DNA of 64,000 nucleotides from Thorsellia anophelis DSM 18579 (GTDB lineage Bacteria > Pseudomonadota > Gammaproteobacteria > Enterobacterales > Thorselliaceae), in the NCBI RefSeq assembly GCF_900111395.1, contig NZ_FOHV01000004.1:105257-169256 (forward strand), written 5' to 3'. The notes beneath the pieces were generated by a model. That model saw nothing but the letters and a program-made list of their open reading frames with translations, did not search any database and had not been told where the DNA came from. Below are positions 20,511 through 32,482 of the stretch, one piece after another. The translations under genes and the position numbers were made by a program. The number at the start of each line of letters is the position of its first letter. The stretch's first letter is position 1.

Positions 20511-20699
20511 TCATTTAACAATAGGCAACTCCTTCCAATTGGTTGTATAAGCAGGCGATAAAAATTGTCGTTTCATTGCCCAATGTGGGTTAATCCCTTG
20601 GCTGGCAAAAAAGTGCATATGTCGCTGTTTTTGGTTCAAGCTATCTAACACATTCATGAGTTTATTGTTTCGTTCGTGGTTATTCAAAATATCAACAGC
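20511..20699 (-). pseudogene. umuC C-terminal fragment
   Basis: A 62-codon stretch, bounded upstream by a stop, reads through NNHERNNKLMNVLDSLNQKQ, MHFFASQGINPHWAMKRQ and LSPAYTTNWKELPIVK and then stops. This matches the C-terminal end (DUF4113 region) of UmuC, the catalytic subunit of DNA polymerase V: a HER-N-KLM region, FFASQGI, W-MKR, and SP-YTT-W--LP. The rest of umuC is absent. It lies 88 bases upstream of the antitoxin on the same strand and probably arrived with it or was left by a deletion. Confidence 0.8.
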
Positions 20700-20711
20700 T
20701 TAAATTAATGA

Positions 20712-20727
20712 TGTGACAATAATCACA
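20712..20727. promoter_or_regulatory. Perfect CRP-type palindrome
   Basis: TGTGACAATAATCACA matches the CRP consensus TGTGA-N6-TCACA at all ten positions. It overlaps the left end of the right direct repeat. The left repeat is preceded by a weaker relative (TCTGA-N6-TCACC). It lies 295 bases before pyrG and just upstream of the umuC fragment on the minus strand, so the gene it serves is unclear. Confidence 0.55.
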
Positions 20728-20771
20728 AGAAAATATGTTAATTAATCATTTTTTGAACAGCGGAATGTAGG
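20721..20771 (+). repeat. Direct repeat, right copy
   Basis: Second copy of the 51-base repeat at 19289-19339, same orientation, with 8 mismatches. It also encodes MLINHFLNSGM and a stop. About 235 bases of AT-rich DNA separate it from pyrG. Confidence 0.75.
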
Positions 20772-20991
20772 TTCAAAACCTTTAATAAAACCGTGGAATA
20801 AAAAATTAAATCCTTAATAAAAAATAATATAGTATTTTGTATGAGAAAGAGAATTGTACATATCCATGACTTGATATATACTACTTTCCCGTCCAGTAAG
20901 CATATTTAATTGTCTTTATTTTATTACAAATAGATTTAGATAATTAATCTTCCAGCAGGCTTAGTTTTACTTTAATAAGTAATTACAATAA

Positions 20992-22638
<1,647 letters not shown>

Positions 22639-22743
22639 TAATTCTTAGTTATTTAAGTAAACGAAGTGAGATTTTGATTGATTAATATCAGCAAAATGTT
22701 CACATATATTGGCATGAATTAACGAATAAGTGTAAAGTTGTAG

Positions 22744-24120
<1,377 letters not shown>

Positions 24121-24177
24121 AAAATTTTTTATGTGATTAGTTTTGGCTAAATTCATATCTAAAATATTTTTTTTAAA

Positions 24178-24205
24178 AAGATCGCAATCTAGCGGTCTTT
24201 TTTTT
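24178..24205 (+). terminator. Rho-independent terminator after eno
   Basis: AGATCGC pairs with GCGGTCT (one T-G wobble) around a 6-base loop and is followed by a run of eight or more T, 58 bases after the eno stop. Confidence 0.85.
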
Positions 24206-24412
24206 AAGCTTAATTTATGAAGTTTCTATATATCATACAAATAAATATCATAATTGAACGTATATTTATTTCTTTAAGGAAAGATTTTTTTGATTGTTTA
24301 ATCATCAAATCAGCATTTTTTGTGCAAAGGTTCGCCAATTGAGCATTATTTTATAAAAAGTACTAGACAATGTGCTCTGAAATACGTACTATGCGCTCCG
24401 CAACGGCGCGAT

Positions 24413-24489
<77 letters not shown>

Positions 24490-24519
24490 ATGGCATACGG
24501 GTATCGTGAAATTGTTATG

Positions 24520-24595
24520 GTGACTATAGCTCAGTTGGTAGAGCCCTGGATTGTGATTCCAGTCGTCGTGGGTTCGAGTCCCATTAGTCACCCCA
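24520..24595 (+). tRNA. tRNA-His (GUG anticodon)
   Basis: A 76-base tRNA starting GTGACTATAGCTCAG with anticodon loop TTGTGAT (GTG). The acceptor GTGACTA pairs with TAGTCAC and is followed by discriminator C and an encoded CCA. A G at 24519 can serve as the extra G-1 of histidine tRNAs. Confidence 0.97.
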
Positions 24596-24632
24596 AATCA
24601 ATGTGATTAGATAAATTATTCTTTTCATACAT

Positions 24633-24709
<77 letters not shown>

Positions 24710-24922
24710 CTCTTTCATTAAAATACACTTTCGACAAAGCTACTTTACTCATCTAATCTTGATCCCCATTTTTTATTTGACATATAAAAAAATTATAGTT
24801 TTAACTTTTCGCTATGAACTATGCATTTTATTCATTATAATTTTTTTAAAAAATTGCTATAATCAATACAGTATGAAAATGTTTTTTTTAGTTTAATTAA
24901 TTATCTAATTCTAGGAGTATGT

Positions 24923-25180
24923 ATGCAAGTTGTGATTTATGGCAGAGATAATTGCCCATATTGCGTTAAAGCTAAAGCGTTAGCGACAAAATTAAAAGGA
25001 ATGATTGATGGATTTGATTTTGAGTATATAGACATCATTGCTAAAGGTCTAGATAAAGAAGACCTAGCCAAAATTGTTAATAAACCAGTTCAAACCGTAC
25101 CTCAAATCATTTTAGACGGTAAGCCTATTGGTGGTTTTACTGAATTTGATGCCTATGCTAAGGCTAATTTAGGCGCATAA
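24923..25180 (+). CDS. grxA: Glutaredoxin 1 (GrxA)
   Basis: Small cytosolic thiol-disulfide enzyme that uses glutathione to reduce ribonucleotide reductase and other proteins. It has 85 residues, the length of E. coli GrxA, with active site CPYC in GRDNCPYCVKAK, the cis-proline region TVPQIILDG and GGFTEF near the C-terminus. The KGLDKEDLAK stretch resembles GrxA rather than GrxC. AGGAG lies seven bases before the ATG. Confidence 0.92.
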   Translation: MQVVIYGRDNCPYCVKAKALATKLKGMIDGFDFEYIDIIAKGLDKEDLAKIVNKPVQTVPQIILDGKPIGGFTEFDAYAKANLGA

Positions 25181-25271
25181 ATATATTAAATGCGTGTCTT
25201 CTAATAAGCAAAGATTGACACGCCTACTGAGCATCGTAAAATTAACTATTTCACGTATGAAAGGCTTTTAG

Positions 25272-28187
25272 ATGGATAATCGTTGTACTAGCTTTTATCT
25301 TAAAAAAATTGAAAATTGCTTTTCTTTACCTCTAAAATTAGCTTTACCCCCATCCTCTTTGCAATCAAATGAGCTTAAATCATTTAAATTATCATTAAAA
25401 CAAACCCTTAATGAATTTACAGGCTGGCAAATTGAGCTTGTTAAATCACAACTAACGGCTAGAGATGCATCCAGCATAATTACTACCGTACTTGAACACA
25501 GAACCAATATAATTGATTCAATTGTTAAACTATGGTTCGATTCATCTTATGCTGATACCAACTCAGAAAGCAAACAATTAACTGTTATGGCTATTGGTGG
25601 GTATGGACGTTCCCAGCTATCTATTTATTCTGATATAGATATTTTAATTTTGCATGAAAAGGATGAGATCACTGAACAAGAAGCAAATGAAATTAGTCTG
25701 CTTACACAACTATTTTGGGATATAGGGCTCATACCAAGCATTCAAACTTCTTCATTTAAGATATTTTTGACCTTAATGCAAGAAGATATCTCTCTGGCAA
25801 CAAGTGTTTTATCAGCAAGAACTCTTATTGGAAAAGATAAATATAGCAAGGCGTTAGTTGATTTGGTGCAATCTTCACAACTATGGTCACATGAAGCATT
25901 TATTAAAGAAAAATTGCATGATCAAAAAGTTCGCCATGACCGTTATCAGAGTACAGGTTATCATTTAGAACCTGACATTAAACAGAATATAGGCGGTCTA
26001 AGAGACCTTCATTTAATCTATTGGGTGATTAGAAAATGTTATAAAGAGTATGATTCACTTGACGATTTATTCAAGTCATCAATGATTACTGAAAAAGAGT
26101 TTCATATAATTAGTGAATCTGAAAAAATACTTTTACTCTATAGATTTGCTTTGCATTCAATTCTACAAAGACCTGATGATAGACTTCTGTTTACACACCA
26201 AATTAGTATTGTTGAAAATTATCCTTTTTTTCAAAATCTAGATTCTAATCTGCTTACAATGGCAAGAACAAATTTAGTGTCTCACGTAGAGTCTATGATG
26301 AAATGCCTTTATCAAAATATGGCAAGTATAAGCTTGCAAACTCGTATCATATACGAAATAGTAAGTGCACCTTTTAGAAATATATCAAATTTAGTTAGTT
26401 GCAAGGTGCTATCTGATGAATTTATGCTAAAAATCTATACTAGCGGCATAGATGAAATAAGGTTATCTTCACATGAGAGTTTTTCTAAGTACAATATATT
26501 AAGCTTGATGCCAAATCAGCAGTTTACGCCAGATAATTTGATGAGGTTTTTCTATCATTTAGCTGAATATGAAGTGACTTTTGATCACATTGAACTTGAG
26601 ACACTCAGATCGTTAAATCAGATTTACTCAGAATTTCCTTCCTTTTTAGTTGACTCTTCAAAAGCACGAGCGGACTTTATTAAAATTTTAATGCATCCCA
26701 ATGCGATAAAATTTGCACTCATTCCTTTACATAAGCTGTGTATTTTATGGCATTACATGCCTAATTGGACACATGTAGTAGGCCTAATGCAGTTTGATAG
26801 GTTTCATGCTTATACTGTTGATGAGCATACTTTTCAGGTATTAGCACAAATTGAACTGATGAAGGATGAATCAAATAAAAACTTGGCAAGTATGCTTTAT
26901 AAAAAACAATCAAAAACTTCCATTTTAACTTTAGCAGGGCTATTTCATGATGTAGCAAAAGGTTTAGGAGGGGAGCACGCTAAAAAAGGAAGAGAGATTT
27001 TTGATTTATTTGCTCGGCAACATTCACTTGATTTAGAAATCACTAATACAACTGGCTGGCTTATCGAACACCACTTATTGCTTTCTGTTACTGCACAAAG
27101 AAGAGATATATCTGATTTATCAATTATAGCCGAGTTTGCTAAACAGGTAGGGACACAAGAGAGACTTGACTTACTTTATATTCTTACCGTTGCTGATATT
27201 AAAGGAACTAATCATACATTGTGGAGTGGATGGAAACAGAGCTTACTAGAACAATTATATCATTTGACTAGTAGCTATTTGACAAAATCCCACTTATTCA
27301 AATCGAATTGGCGTCAACGAATAAAACAAAATAAGCATGAGGCTAGTGAATTATTTATCAGCCAATGCAAAAAAATTACCTTAGCTAATATTGTTGATAA
27401 TCAAATTGTAAAGCACAGCCTATATGATTCTGCACTATCTGAATTACTTGAGACATTTTGGAGGCGTTGCCGAGTCGATTATTTAATGTACCATCACCCT
27501 AAGCAGCTCGCATGGCATGCTCAAATGCTTCTTATTCAAGAGCCTTATTCAATAGACAGTTTAGATGATAACTATCGAATTAAAATCATCAATAACCTTC
27601 CTCCTGCGGCGATTCATGCAACTAATCAATTTGTCCAAGGTGGAACAGAGTTATTTGTATGGTGCAAGGATAGACAAAATTTATTTGTTGCAATTGTCAG
27701 CCTAATGGAACGACGTAATATTTCAGTACTACACGCTCAGATATTTACAAATCGGGATAACATGGCAATGGATAGTTTTGTCATATCTGAAAGAACAGGC
27801 ACTCCGCTTTCACTTGCTAGGCAGGCTTTGATAAAAAAAGAATTACATCAGTTAGTATTACAAAATGAGCTGCTTGTTACTAAGATAAAGCCTAAAAAAC
27901 AAGTTGAACATTATTTTCAACATCAGACTGAAATAAAATTTATAGAATCTGATAATATTAGCCGAACCTATATTGAGATTAATGCATTAGATAGACCCGG
28001 TTTATTATTCACAATTGCAAATGTTTTTGCACAATTCTCGCTTAGTTTACTTGGAGCAAGAATAACGACAATTGGTGAGCGCGTTGAAGATATGTTTATT
28101 ATTACAACAAACCAACGGCTGGCACTTGATGAAACATTGAAACAACAACTTAAACAAAAATTATTAACTGAAATAGAGTTCCTTTAA
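25272..28187 (+). CDS. glnD: PII uridylyltransferase/uridylyl-removing enzyme GlnD
   Basis: Bifunctional nitrogen sensor that uridylylates PII (GlnB/GlnK) at low glutamine and removes the group at high glutamine. It has 971 residues, longer than the ~890 of E. coli. Domains in order: nucleotidyltransferase (GGYGRSQLSIYSDIDILI near residue 115), an all-helical part (HDRYQSTGYHLEPDIKQN), the HD hydrolase (DEHTFQVL, LFHDVAKGLGGEHAKKG, EHHLLLSVTAQRRDI), and two C-terminal ACT domains, the last beginning RTYIEINALDRPGLLF. The usual GRGEL of the transferase motif reads GRSQL here, but both catalytic Asp remain. AAAGG precedes the ATG. Confidence 0.94.
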   Translation: MDNRCTSFYLKKIENCFSLPLKLALPPSSLQSNELKSFKLSLKQTLNEFTGWQIELVKSQLTARDASSIITTVLEHRTNIIDSIVKLWFDSSYADTNSESKQLTVMAIGGYGRSQLSIYSDIDILILHEKDEITEQEANEISLLTQLFWDIGLIPSIQTSSFKIFLTLMQEDISLATSVLSARTLIGKDKYSKALVDLVQSSQLWSHEAFIKEKLHDQKVRHDRYQSTGYHLEPDIKQNIGGLRDLHLIYWVIRKCYKEYDSLDDLFKSSMITEKEFHIISESEKILLLYRFALHSILQRPDDRLLFTHQISIVENYPFFQNLDSNLLTMARTNLVSHVESMMKCLYQNMASISLQTRIIYEIVSAPFRNISNLVSCKVLSDEFMLKIYTSGIDEIRLSSHESFSKYNILSLMPNQQFTPDNLMRFFYHLAEYEVTFDHIELETLRSLNQIYSEFPSFLVDSSKARADFIKILMHPNAIKFALIPLHKLCILWHYMPNWTHVVGLMQFDRFHAYTVDEHTFQVLAQIELMKDESNKNLASMLYKKQSKTSILTLAGLFHDVAKGLGGEHAKKGREIFDLFARQHSLDLEITNTTGWLIEHHLLLSVTAQRRDISDLSIIAEFAKQVGTQERLDLLYILTVADIKGTNHTLWSGWKQSLLEQLYHLTSSYLTKSHLFKSNWRQRIKQNKHEASELFISQCKKITLANIVDNQIVKHSLYDSALSELLETFWRRCRVDYLMYHHPKQLAWHAQMLLIQEPYSIDSLDDNYRIKIINNLPPAAIHATNQFVQGGTELFVWCKDRQNLFVAIVSLMERRNISVLHAQIFTNRDNMAMDSFVISERTGTPLSLARQALIKKELHQLVLQNELLVTKIKPKKQVEHYFQHQTEIKFIESDNISRTYIEINALDRPGLLFTIANVFAQFSLSLLGARITTIGERVEDMFIITTNQRLALDETLKQQLKQKLLTEIEFL

Positions 28188-28357
28188 ATTAGGTTGATAA
28201 AAGCATTACACTAGCATTTTTAGGGTTGTATAATAGATAGAATAATTGTAATTGAAATGAGATTTAGATTCATCAAAACTAAACATCGAGTTGTGTTCAA
28301 TTTTATATTTGTAACGTCAATTATTCATACGAAATAATAGAGGAAGGTAGCAAAAAG

Positions 28358-29092
28358 ATGATAGACCCTCAGCGTATGGTGACTGTTTTAAAACAGTTAC
28401 TTAAAGCAAATGGACTCACTTACAAAGATGTAGCGAATGCATTTGAATTATCTGAACCAAGTATTAAAAGAATGATCAACGCGGGTAATTTAACATTATC
28501 TCAAATGCAGCAACTTAGTGAACTTGTTGGGTTGTCTGTTATAGAATTACTTCAAAAAGTAGAACAAACTACTCCTAAGATAAAAGAACTATCACTTGAA
28601 CAAGAGTCAATCTTGGTATCAGATAAACGACTTTTATTAATAGCTTTTTGTGCTGTTAATCACTGGACTATAGAAGAAATTCGTCAACTTTATGATTTCA
28701 CAGAAGCACAATGCATTCACTATCTTATCAAATTGCATCATATGAATTTGTTAGAGCTATTACCTAATAACCGAATCAAATTGTTAGTTGAACATAATTT
28801 TAAATGGCGTAAAAATGGACCTATATGGCAGTTTTTAATGCAAGAAGGGGCGAACTCTTTTTTTAGTCAAACACATATCAAGCCAGAAGAACAGCAAGAT
28901 TTTGTTTTTGGGATGTTGAGTGCTGAGGCGATTGTCAGAATGCACCTGGAGATGAATAAATTATCTGCAATGATGGCAGGATTACACAGCGCATCACTTA
29001 AGCTCCCGATAAAAGATAAAAAGGGGATGTGTATGTTTATGGCGTTAAAAAATTGGGAGCCTGACTCATTTAATCAATTAAGAGTAAAATAG
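28358..29092 (+). CDS. Cro/C1-type helix-turn-helix regulator
   Basis: A 244-residue cytosolic protein with an N-terminal XRE-type helix-turn-helix (LLKANGLTYKDVANAFELSE then SIKRMINAGNLTLSQMQQL, residues 13-60). The remaining ~170 residues have no motif I recognise; ITEEIRQLYDF-like and KWRKNGPIWQFL segments are helical and may sense a ligand or dimerise. It stands alone between glnD and a convergent small gene. Its targets cannot be told from the sequence. An AGGAAGG site lies before the ATG. Confidence 0.75.
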   Translation: MIDPQRMVTVLKQLLKANGLTYKDVANAFELSEPSIKRMINAGNLTLSQMQQLSELVGLSVIELLQKVEQTTPKIKELSLEQESILVSDKRLLLIAFCAVNHWTIEEIRQLYDFTEAQCIHYLIKLHHMNLLELLPNNRIKLLVEHNFKWRKNGPIWQFLMQEGANSFFSQTHIKPEEQQDFVFGMLSAEAIVRMHLEMNKLSAMMAGLHSASLKLPIKDKKGMCMFMALKNWEPDSFNQLRVK

Positions 29093-29122
29093 CATTGATT
29101 TTCATAAGGTCTCAGAAAATAG

Positions 29123-29156
29123 AAGTAAGGCTAAGTTAAACAATTTAACCTTACTT
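29123..29156. terminator. Hairpin between convergent genes
   Basis: AAGTAAGG...TTAAA pairs with TTTAA...CCTTACTT with a small bulge, between the end of the HTH gene and the end of the convergent secreted-protein gene. No long T-run follows on either side, so termination in both directions is only likely. Confidence 0.45.
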
Positions 29157-29170
29157 TAAAGTGATGACGG

Positions 29171-29566
29171 TTATTGAGGTAAGCCTTTAGATTGAGGAAC
29201 TTGCTCGTTGCACACGCTGCTTGATACTTGAGCTAACACAGGATAATTGTTAAAGACTGTTGCATCTTCTTGCTCAACAGTTGTTAATTCTCCTGTTTTT
29301 TGTCCAGGTGTAATGTCTCTTACTGTTAAATTTGGGCAATAAAGTCGATATTTAAAATCGTTACTGTTTCCTGACGTTGTATTTTCCACTCTAAAATCTA
29401 CTATGAATAACCCTTTTGGTTCAGAAGCAGGGTGGTTGCTGCTAATGATGCTTATATTATATGAAGGTGTGGTTGGTGTTTCTACTGTACCTGATGGTGA
29501 TTCTGCATATAAGCTAAAACAAACACAGGTTGCTATTAAACTACAAATTTTCGCCATATTTTTCAT
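29171..29566 (-). CDS. Small secreted protein of unknown function
   Basis: A 131-residue protein with a Sec signal peptide (MKNMAKICSLIATCVCFSLY, cleavage near YAES). The mature part is short and Thr/Ser/Pro-rich at its start (GTVETPTTPSYN), then mixed. Two cysteines remain in the mature chain (RLYCPNL and SSVCNEQ) and could form a disulfide. The start is well supported: AAGGAG lies six bases before the ATG. I recognise no family. It is transcribed towards the HTH gene. Confidence 0.65.
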   Translation of the reverse strand: MKNMAKICSLIATCVCFSLYAESPSGTVETPTTPSYNISIISSNHPASEPKGLFIVDFRVENTTSGNSNDFKYRLYCPNLTVRDITPGQKTGELTTVEQEDATVFNNYPVLAQVSSSVCNEQVPQSKGLPQ

Positions 29567-29885
29567 AAAAACTCCTTGTTATGAATAGATCTAATTGGGA
29601 TCACACTCTCAGTTATATCACTCAAATGTTTAACGATACTCTTCTAGTGATGTTGTGAATATTATCGGTTACACATTGTCAAAAAATAGTATTATTTTGT
29701 TAAGTTAGGGCGTTAGATCAATCTCAGTGAAATAATTTTAAAATTCATCTTGACACTTTACTCTACAAGCTTGAGAATTCTGCGCTATTTTTATTAGGCT
29801 TGCAATGAGTCTTTTGAACATTTTTGTCTTTAAAATTATTTTTCGATGTACATATTATTAATATTAATGAAACGGAGTGTATTAT
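29567..29885 (+). other. Divergent promoter region of secreted protein and satP
   Basis: About 320 bases with no open frame worth calling. It must hold the promoters for the leftward secreted-protein gene and the rightward satP-dusC pair. A GGATCACACTC half-site of CRP type is present at about 29598 but lacks its partner. Confidence 0.35.
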
Positions 29886-30491
29886 ATGTCTGAAGTGAGT
29901 AAACCAGTTGATCCCTCAGCAATTGGTCTTTTTGGGTTAGCGATTGCGACTTTAGTAGCATCATCAGAAAAATTAGGGTTAACTTCAGGGTTATCTTACG
30001 TTTTACCATGGGTGTTATTTCTTGGTGGCTTTGCACAATTAATCGCAGGGATTTATGACTATAAAAAAGGCAATGTATTTGGTGCAACTGCATTTTTAGC
30101 CTTCGGACTTTTTTGGTTAGCGATCACTTTCACTTGGCTTATGGGACTTAATGCATTAGGTGATTCTCTATTTAGTAATATTGATACAAAAGAGCTAGGA
30201 TTTGCGTTTTTGGGTTATTTGATTTTTACTATTTATATGACAATTGGTGCACTTGAAACAAATAAAGTCCTCTTTACTATATTCTTCTTTATCATCATAT
30301 TATTTGTCGGATTAACGTTTAGTACATTTGGTGTAATGGTCCATGAGATGAAATTACTAGCAGGTATTGCTGAGCTTATTGTTTCACTGCTGAGCTTTTA
30401 CGCCTCAGCTGCGAATGTATTAAATATTCATTTCGGTAGAACTTTTTTACCAATAGGTAAACCATTTGGCATTATTAAAAAAGTTGATTAA
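29886..30491 (+). CDS. satP: Acetate/succinate carrier SatP (GPR1/FUN34/YaaH family)
   Basis: Inner-membrane proton-coupled acetate and succinate carrier. The 201-residue protein begins MSEVSKPVDPSAIGLFGLAI, containing the family's N-P-x-P-L/A-like entry (VDPSAIGLFG), and has six hydrophobic segments. I chose the ATG at 29886 because GGAG lies eight bases upstream; a GTG three codons earlier overlaps that site. It is followed after 3 bases by dusC. Confidence 0.9.
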   Translation: MSEVSKPVDPSAIGLFGLAIATLVASSEKLGLTSGLSYVLPWVLFLGGFAQLIAGIYDYKKGNVFGATAFLAFGLFWLAITFTWLMGLNALGDSLFSNIDTKELGFAFLGYLIFTIYMTIGALETNKVLFTIFFFIIILFVGLTFSTFGVMVHEMKLLAGIAELIVSLLSFYASAANVLNIHFGRTFLPIGKPFGIIKKVD

Positions 30492-30494
30492 GTC

Positions 30495-31454
30495 TTGAAC
30501 TCGATAAAATTATTACTTGCACCAATGGAAGGCGTACTCGATCCACTTGTTCGAGCACTGCTAACACGAATTAATCCTTACGATCTCTGTATTAGTGAGT
30601 TTTTAAGGGTTACTGACAAGGTGCTGCCGAGTAAGGTCTTTTATCGATATTGCCCAGAATTATACCAAGGTGGCTTAACTTCAAGTGGTACACCTGTTAG
30701 AGTACAATTACTTGGGCAATCGCCTGAATATCTTGCTGAGAATGCTTATAAGGCAATAGAACTAGGTTCTCACGGGATTGATTTAAATTGCGGGTGTCCT
30801 TCAAAACTTGTCAATGGGCATGGGGGCGGCGCGACTTTACTCAAAACCCCCGATTTAATTTATCAAGCAGTATCGCATATGGTGCGTGCAATACCAGCTA
30901 ATCAGGTGGTAAGTGTCAAAATTAGGCTTGGGTGGGAAACTGATAAGCATGCTTATGAAATAGCCGATGCGGCTTTCCAAGGTGGTGCAAAGCTATTAAC
31001 TGTGCATGGTAGAACAAAACAAGATGGTTATCAGGCAAATAAAATAAACTGGCCTGCCATTGCTAATATCCGAAAAAAACTGCCAATAGATGTTGTTGCA
31101 AATGGTGAAATTTGGGATAGAGCCTCTGCTGAGCGCTGCTTATTAATAACAGGATGCCGCTCGCTTATGATTGGAAGAGGGGCGCTTGCAACGCCTAACT
31201 TAGCCGAAGTCATTAAGCAAGATGTACCTAACTTGGAATGGAGAAAAGTGATAGCATTATTTATTGATTATTTTGCCTTGGAAAAGCCAGGCGATAATGG
31301 TTTATACCATATGGCAAGGACTAAACAGTGGCTCAATTTTCTTAGAATAACGTATCCTGAGGCTCAAGTAATATTCAGCCAAATTAGGCCAATGCAGCAA
31401 ATTAAAGATATTCAAACCACTTTCCTCGCAGCTCTAAGTGATATGAATCGCTAA
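30495..31454 (+). CDS. dusC: tRNA-dihydrouridine(16) synthase DusC
   Basis: FMN enzyme that reduces uridine 16 in tRNA. The 319-residue protein matches E. coli DusC closely: LLAPMEGVLDPLVR, catalytic Cys in DLNCGCPSKLVNG, VKIRLGWE, VHGRTKQDGY, ANGEIWD and MIGRGAL. The start appears to be TTG, three bases after the satP stop, without a clear Shine-Dalgarno, so translation is probably coupled to satP. The next in-frame Met (in APMEG) is inside the conserved core. Confidence 0.94.
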   Translation: MNSIKLLLAPMEGVLDPLVRALLTRINPYDLCISEFLRVTDKVLPSKVFYRYCPELYQGGLTSSGTPVRVQLLGQSPEYLAENAYKAIELGSHGIDLNCGCPSKLVNGHGGGATLLKTPDLIYQAVSHMVRAIPANQVVSVKIRLGWETDKHAYEIADAAFQGGAKLLTVHGRTKQDGYQANKINWPAIANIRKKLPIDVVANGEIWDRASAERCLLITGCRSLMIGRGALATPNLAEVIKQDVPNLEWRKVIALFIDYFALEKPGDNGLYHMARTKQWLNFLRITYPEAQVIFSQIRPMQQIKDIQTTFLAALSDMNR

Positions 31455-31882
31455 TAACATGTAATTACATTCTCTATTCTATTTTTAACATGGGAGATGT
31501 AATTCACTTATTAAACTATTGATTGTTAAATTTTATTTTGGTGGTTTGGTTATATTCTAATAGATTACCTAAAAGAGCTGATATATTGAAATAATTAATC
31601 AATTGTTATCGCAACTACATATAGTTAGCACTTTGTTTCTAACGTCCACTTATTTGATTAATTGATATCAATTTGATAGATTGTTACTTAATTTGACATT
31701 CAATTTTAACTTGGTGCTGGATAAAAAATATAATTAAGAAAATTAGAATTTAACTCAATAGCATATATATTAATGTTATTCTTTTATCTTTATTTAGAAT
31801 ATCTTATCTTGATTTTTATCGCATTGTTATATCGGTTTCAGCTAAGAAAAATAAATATTAATTCATCAGAGGAAGATAGTAT
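31455..31882 (+). other. Gene-free region before the SRPBCC gene
   Basis: About 430 AT-rich bases. Apart from a short AATTACAT/ATGTAATT inverted repeat near 31460-31500, I see nothing. It holds the promoter of the following gene. Confidence 0.35.
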
Positions 31883-32320
31883 ATGACAGCCGCTCATACC
31901 ACCCATACGTTTTTTAGTCGAACAACCCATGTTGCTTTAGATATTCAAGCACCTATTCAATTAATTTGGAACGTATTATGTGATGTAAATGAATACAATA
32001 AATGGAACCCTACCATTATTGCAGGAAGAGGGAATTGTCAATTAGGTGCTAAGATAGAGCTTATAACAAATTTAGCGCCAACAAAAACTTTTCGATTGAC
32101 GGTTAAAGAGTTTAATCCGACCAGTAAACTTGTTTTAGGTAATGCGATGGGTAGTAGAACTATAGTTCTCACTCAAACAGGGGAAATCGTCTATTTTACT
32201 ATGACAGAGGTAATTAAAGGACCTCTTTTACCGCTATTCAAACGTTTTATACCCCCATTCGATGAATCATTTGATATTTTTGCACTGAGTTTGAAAACCT
32301 TCTGTGAAAATCAATCCTAG
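31883..32320 (+). CDS. SRPBCC (START-like) family protein
   Basis: A 145-residue cytosolic protein with the SRPBCC lipid/ligand-binding fold: THVALDIQAPIQLIWNVLCD near the start, then VNEYNKWNPTI, the hallmark of this superfamily, and a C-terminal helix (FDIFALSLKTFCENQS). Such proteins bind hydrophobic ligands; nothing here names the ligand. GAGGAAG precedes the ATG. No operon partner lies close. Confidence 0.75.
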   Translation: MTAAHTTHTFFSRTTHVALDIQAPIQLIWNVLCDVNEYNKWNPTIIAGRGNCQLGAKIELITNLAPTKTFRLTVKEFNPTSKLVLGNAMGSRTIVLTQTGEIVYFTMTEVIKGPLLPLFKRFIPPFDESFDIFALSLKTFCENQS

Positions 32321-32390
32321 CGAAATGCAAATTTTTTATTAATATAAAAAGCCAAATTATTTTTCTGATATTAGTAACACTTAATTAGAG

Positions 32391-32404
32391 AACTTGATCA
32401 AGTT
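32391..32404. promoter_or_regulatory. 14-bp perfect palindrome upstream of malS
   Basis: AACTTGATCAAGTT is a perfect palindrome 79 bases before the malS start, in an intergenic region, and could be a dimer operator. It does not resemble the MalT box (GGAKGA) or the CRP consensus. Confidence 0.35.
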
Positions 32405-32482
32405 ATTTATTTCGTAAACGTGGTTAAATGCTATGAGTACATTTTGAACGACTCTTTTTTAACTTCTGTTTTGGAGATAATT

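Noticed and set aside
32321-32482. MalT boxes before malS
   Set aside because: No GGAKGA-type hexamers in the needed arrangement; a GGAGAT is just the ribosome site.
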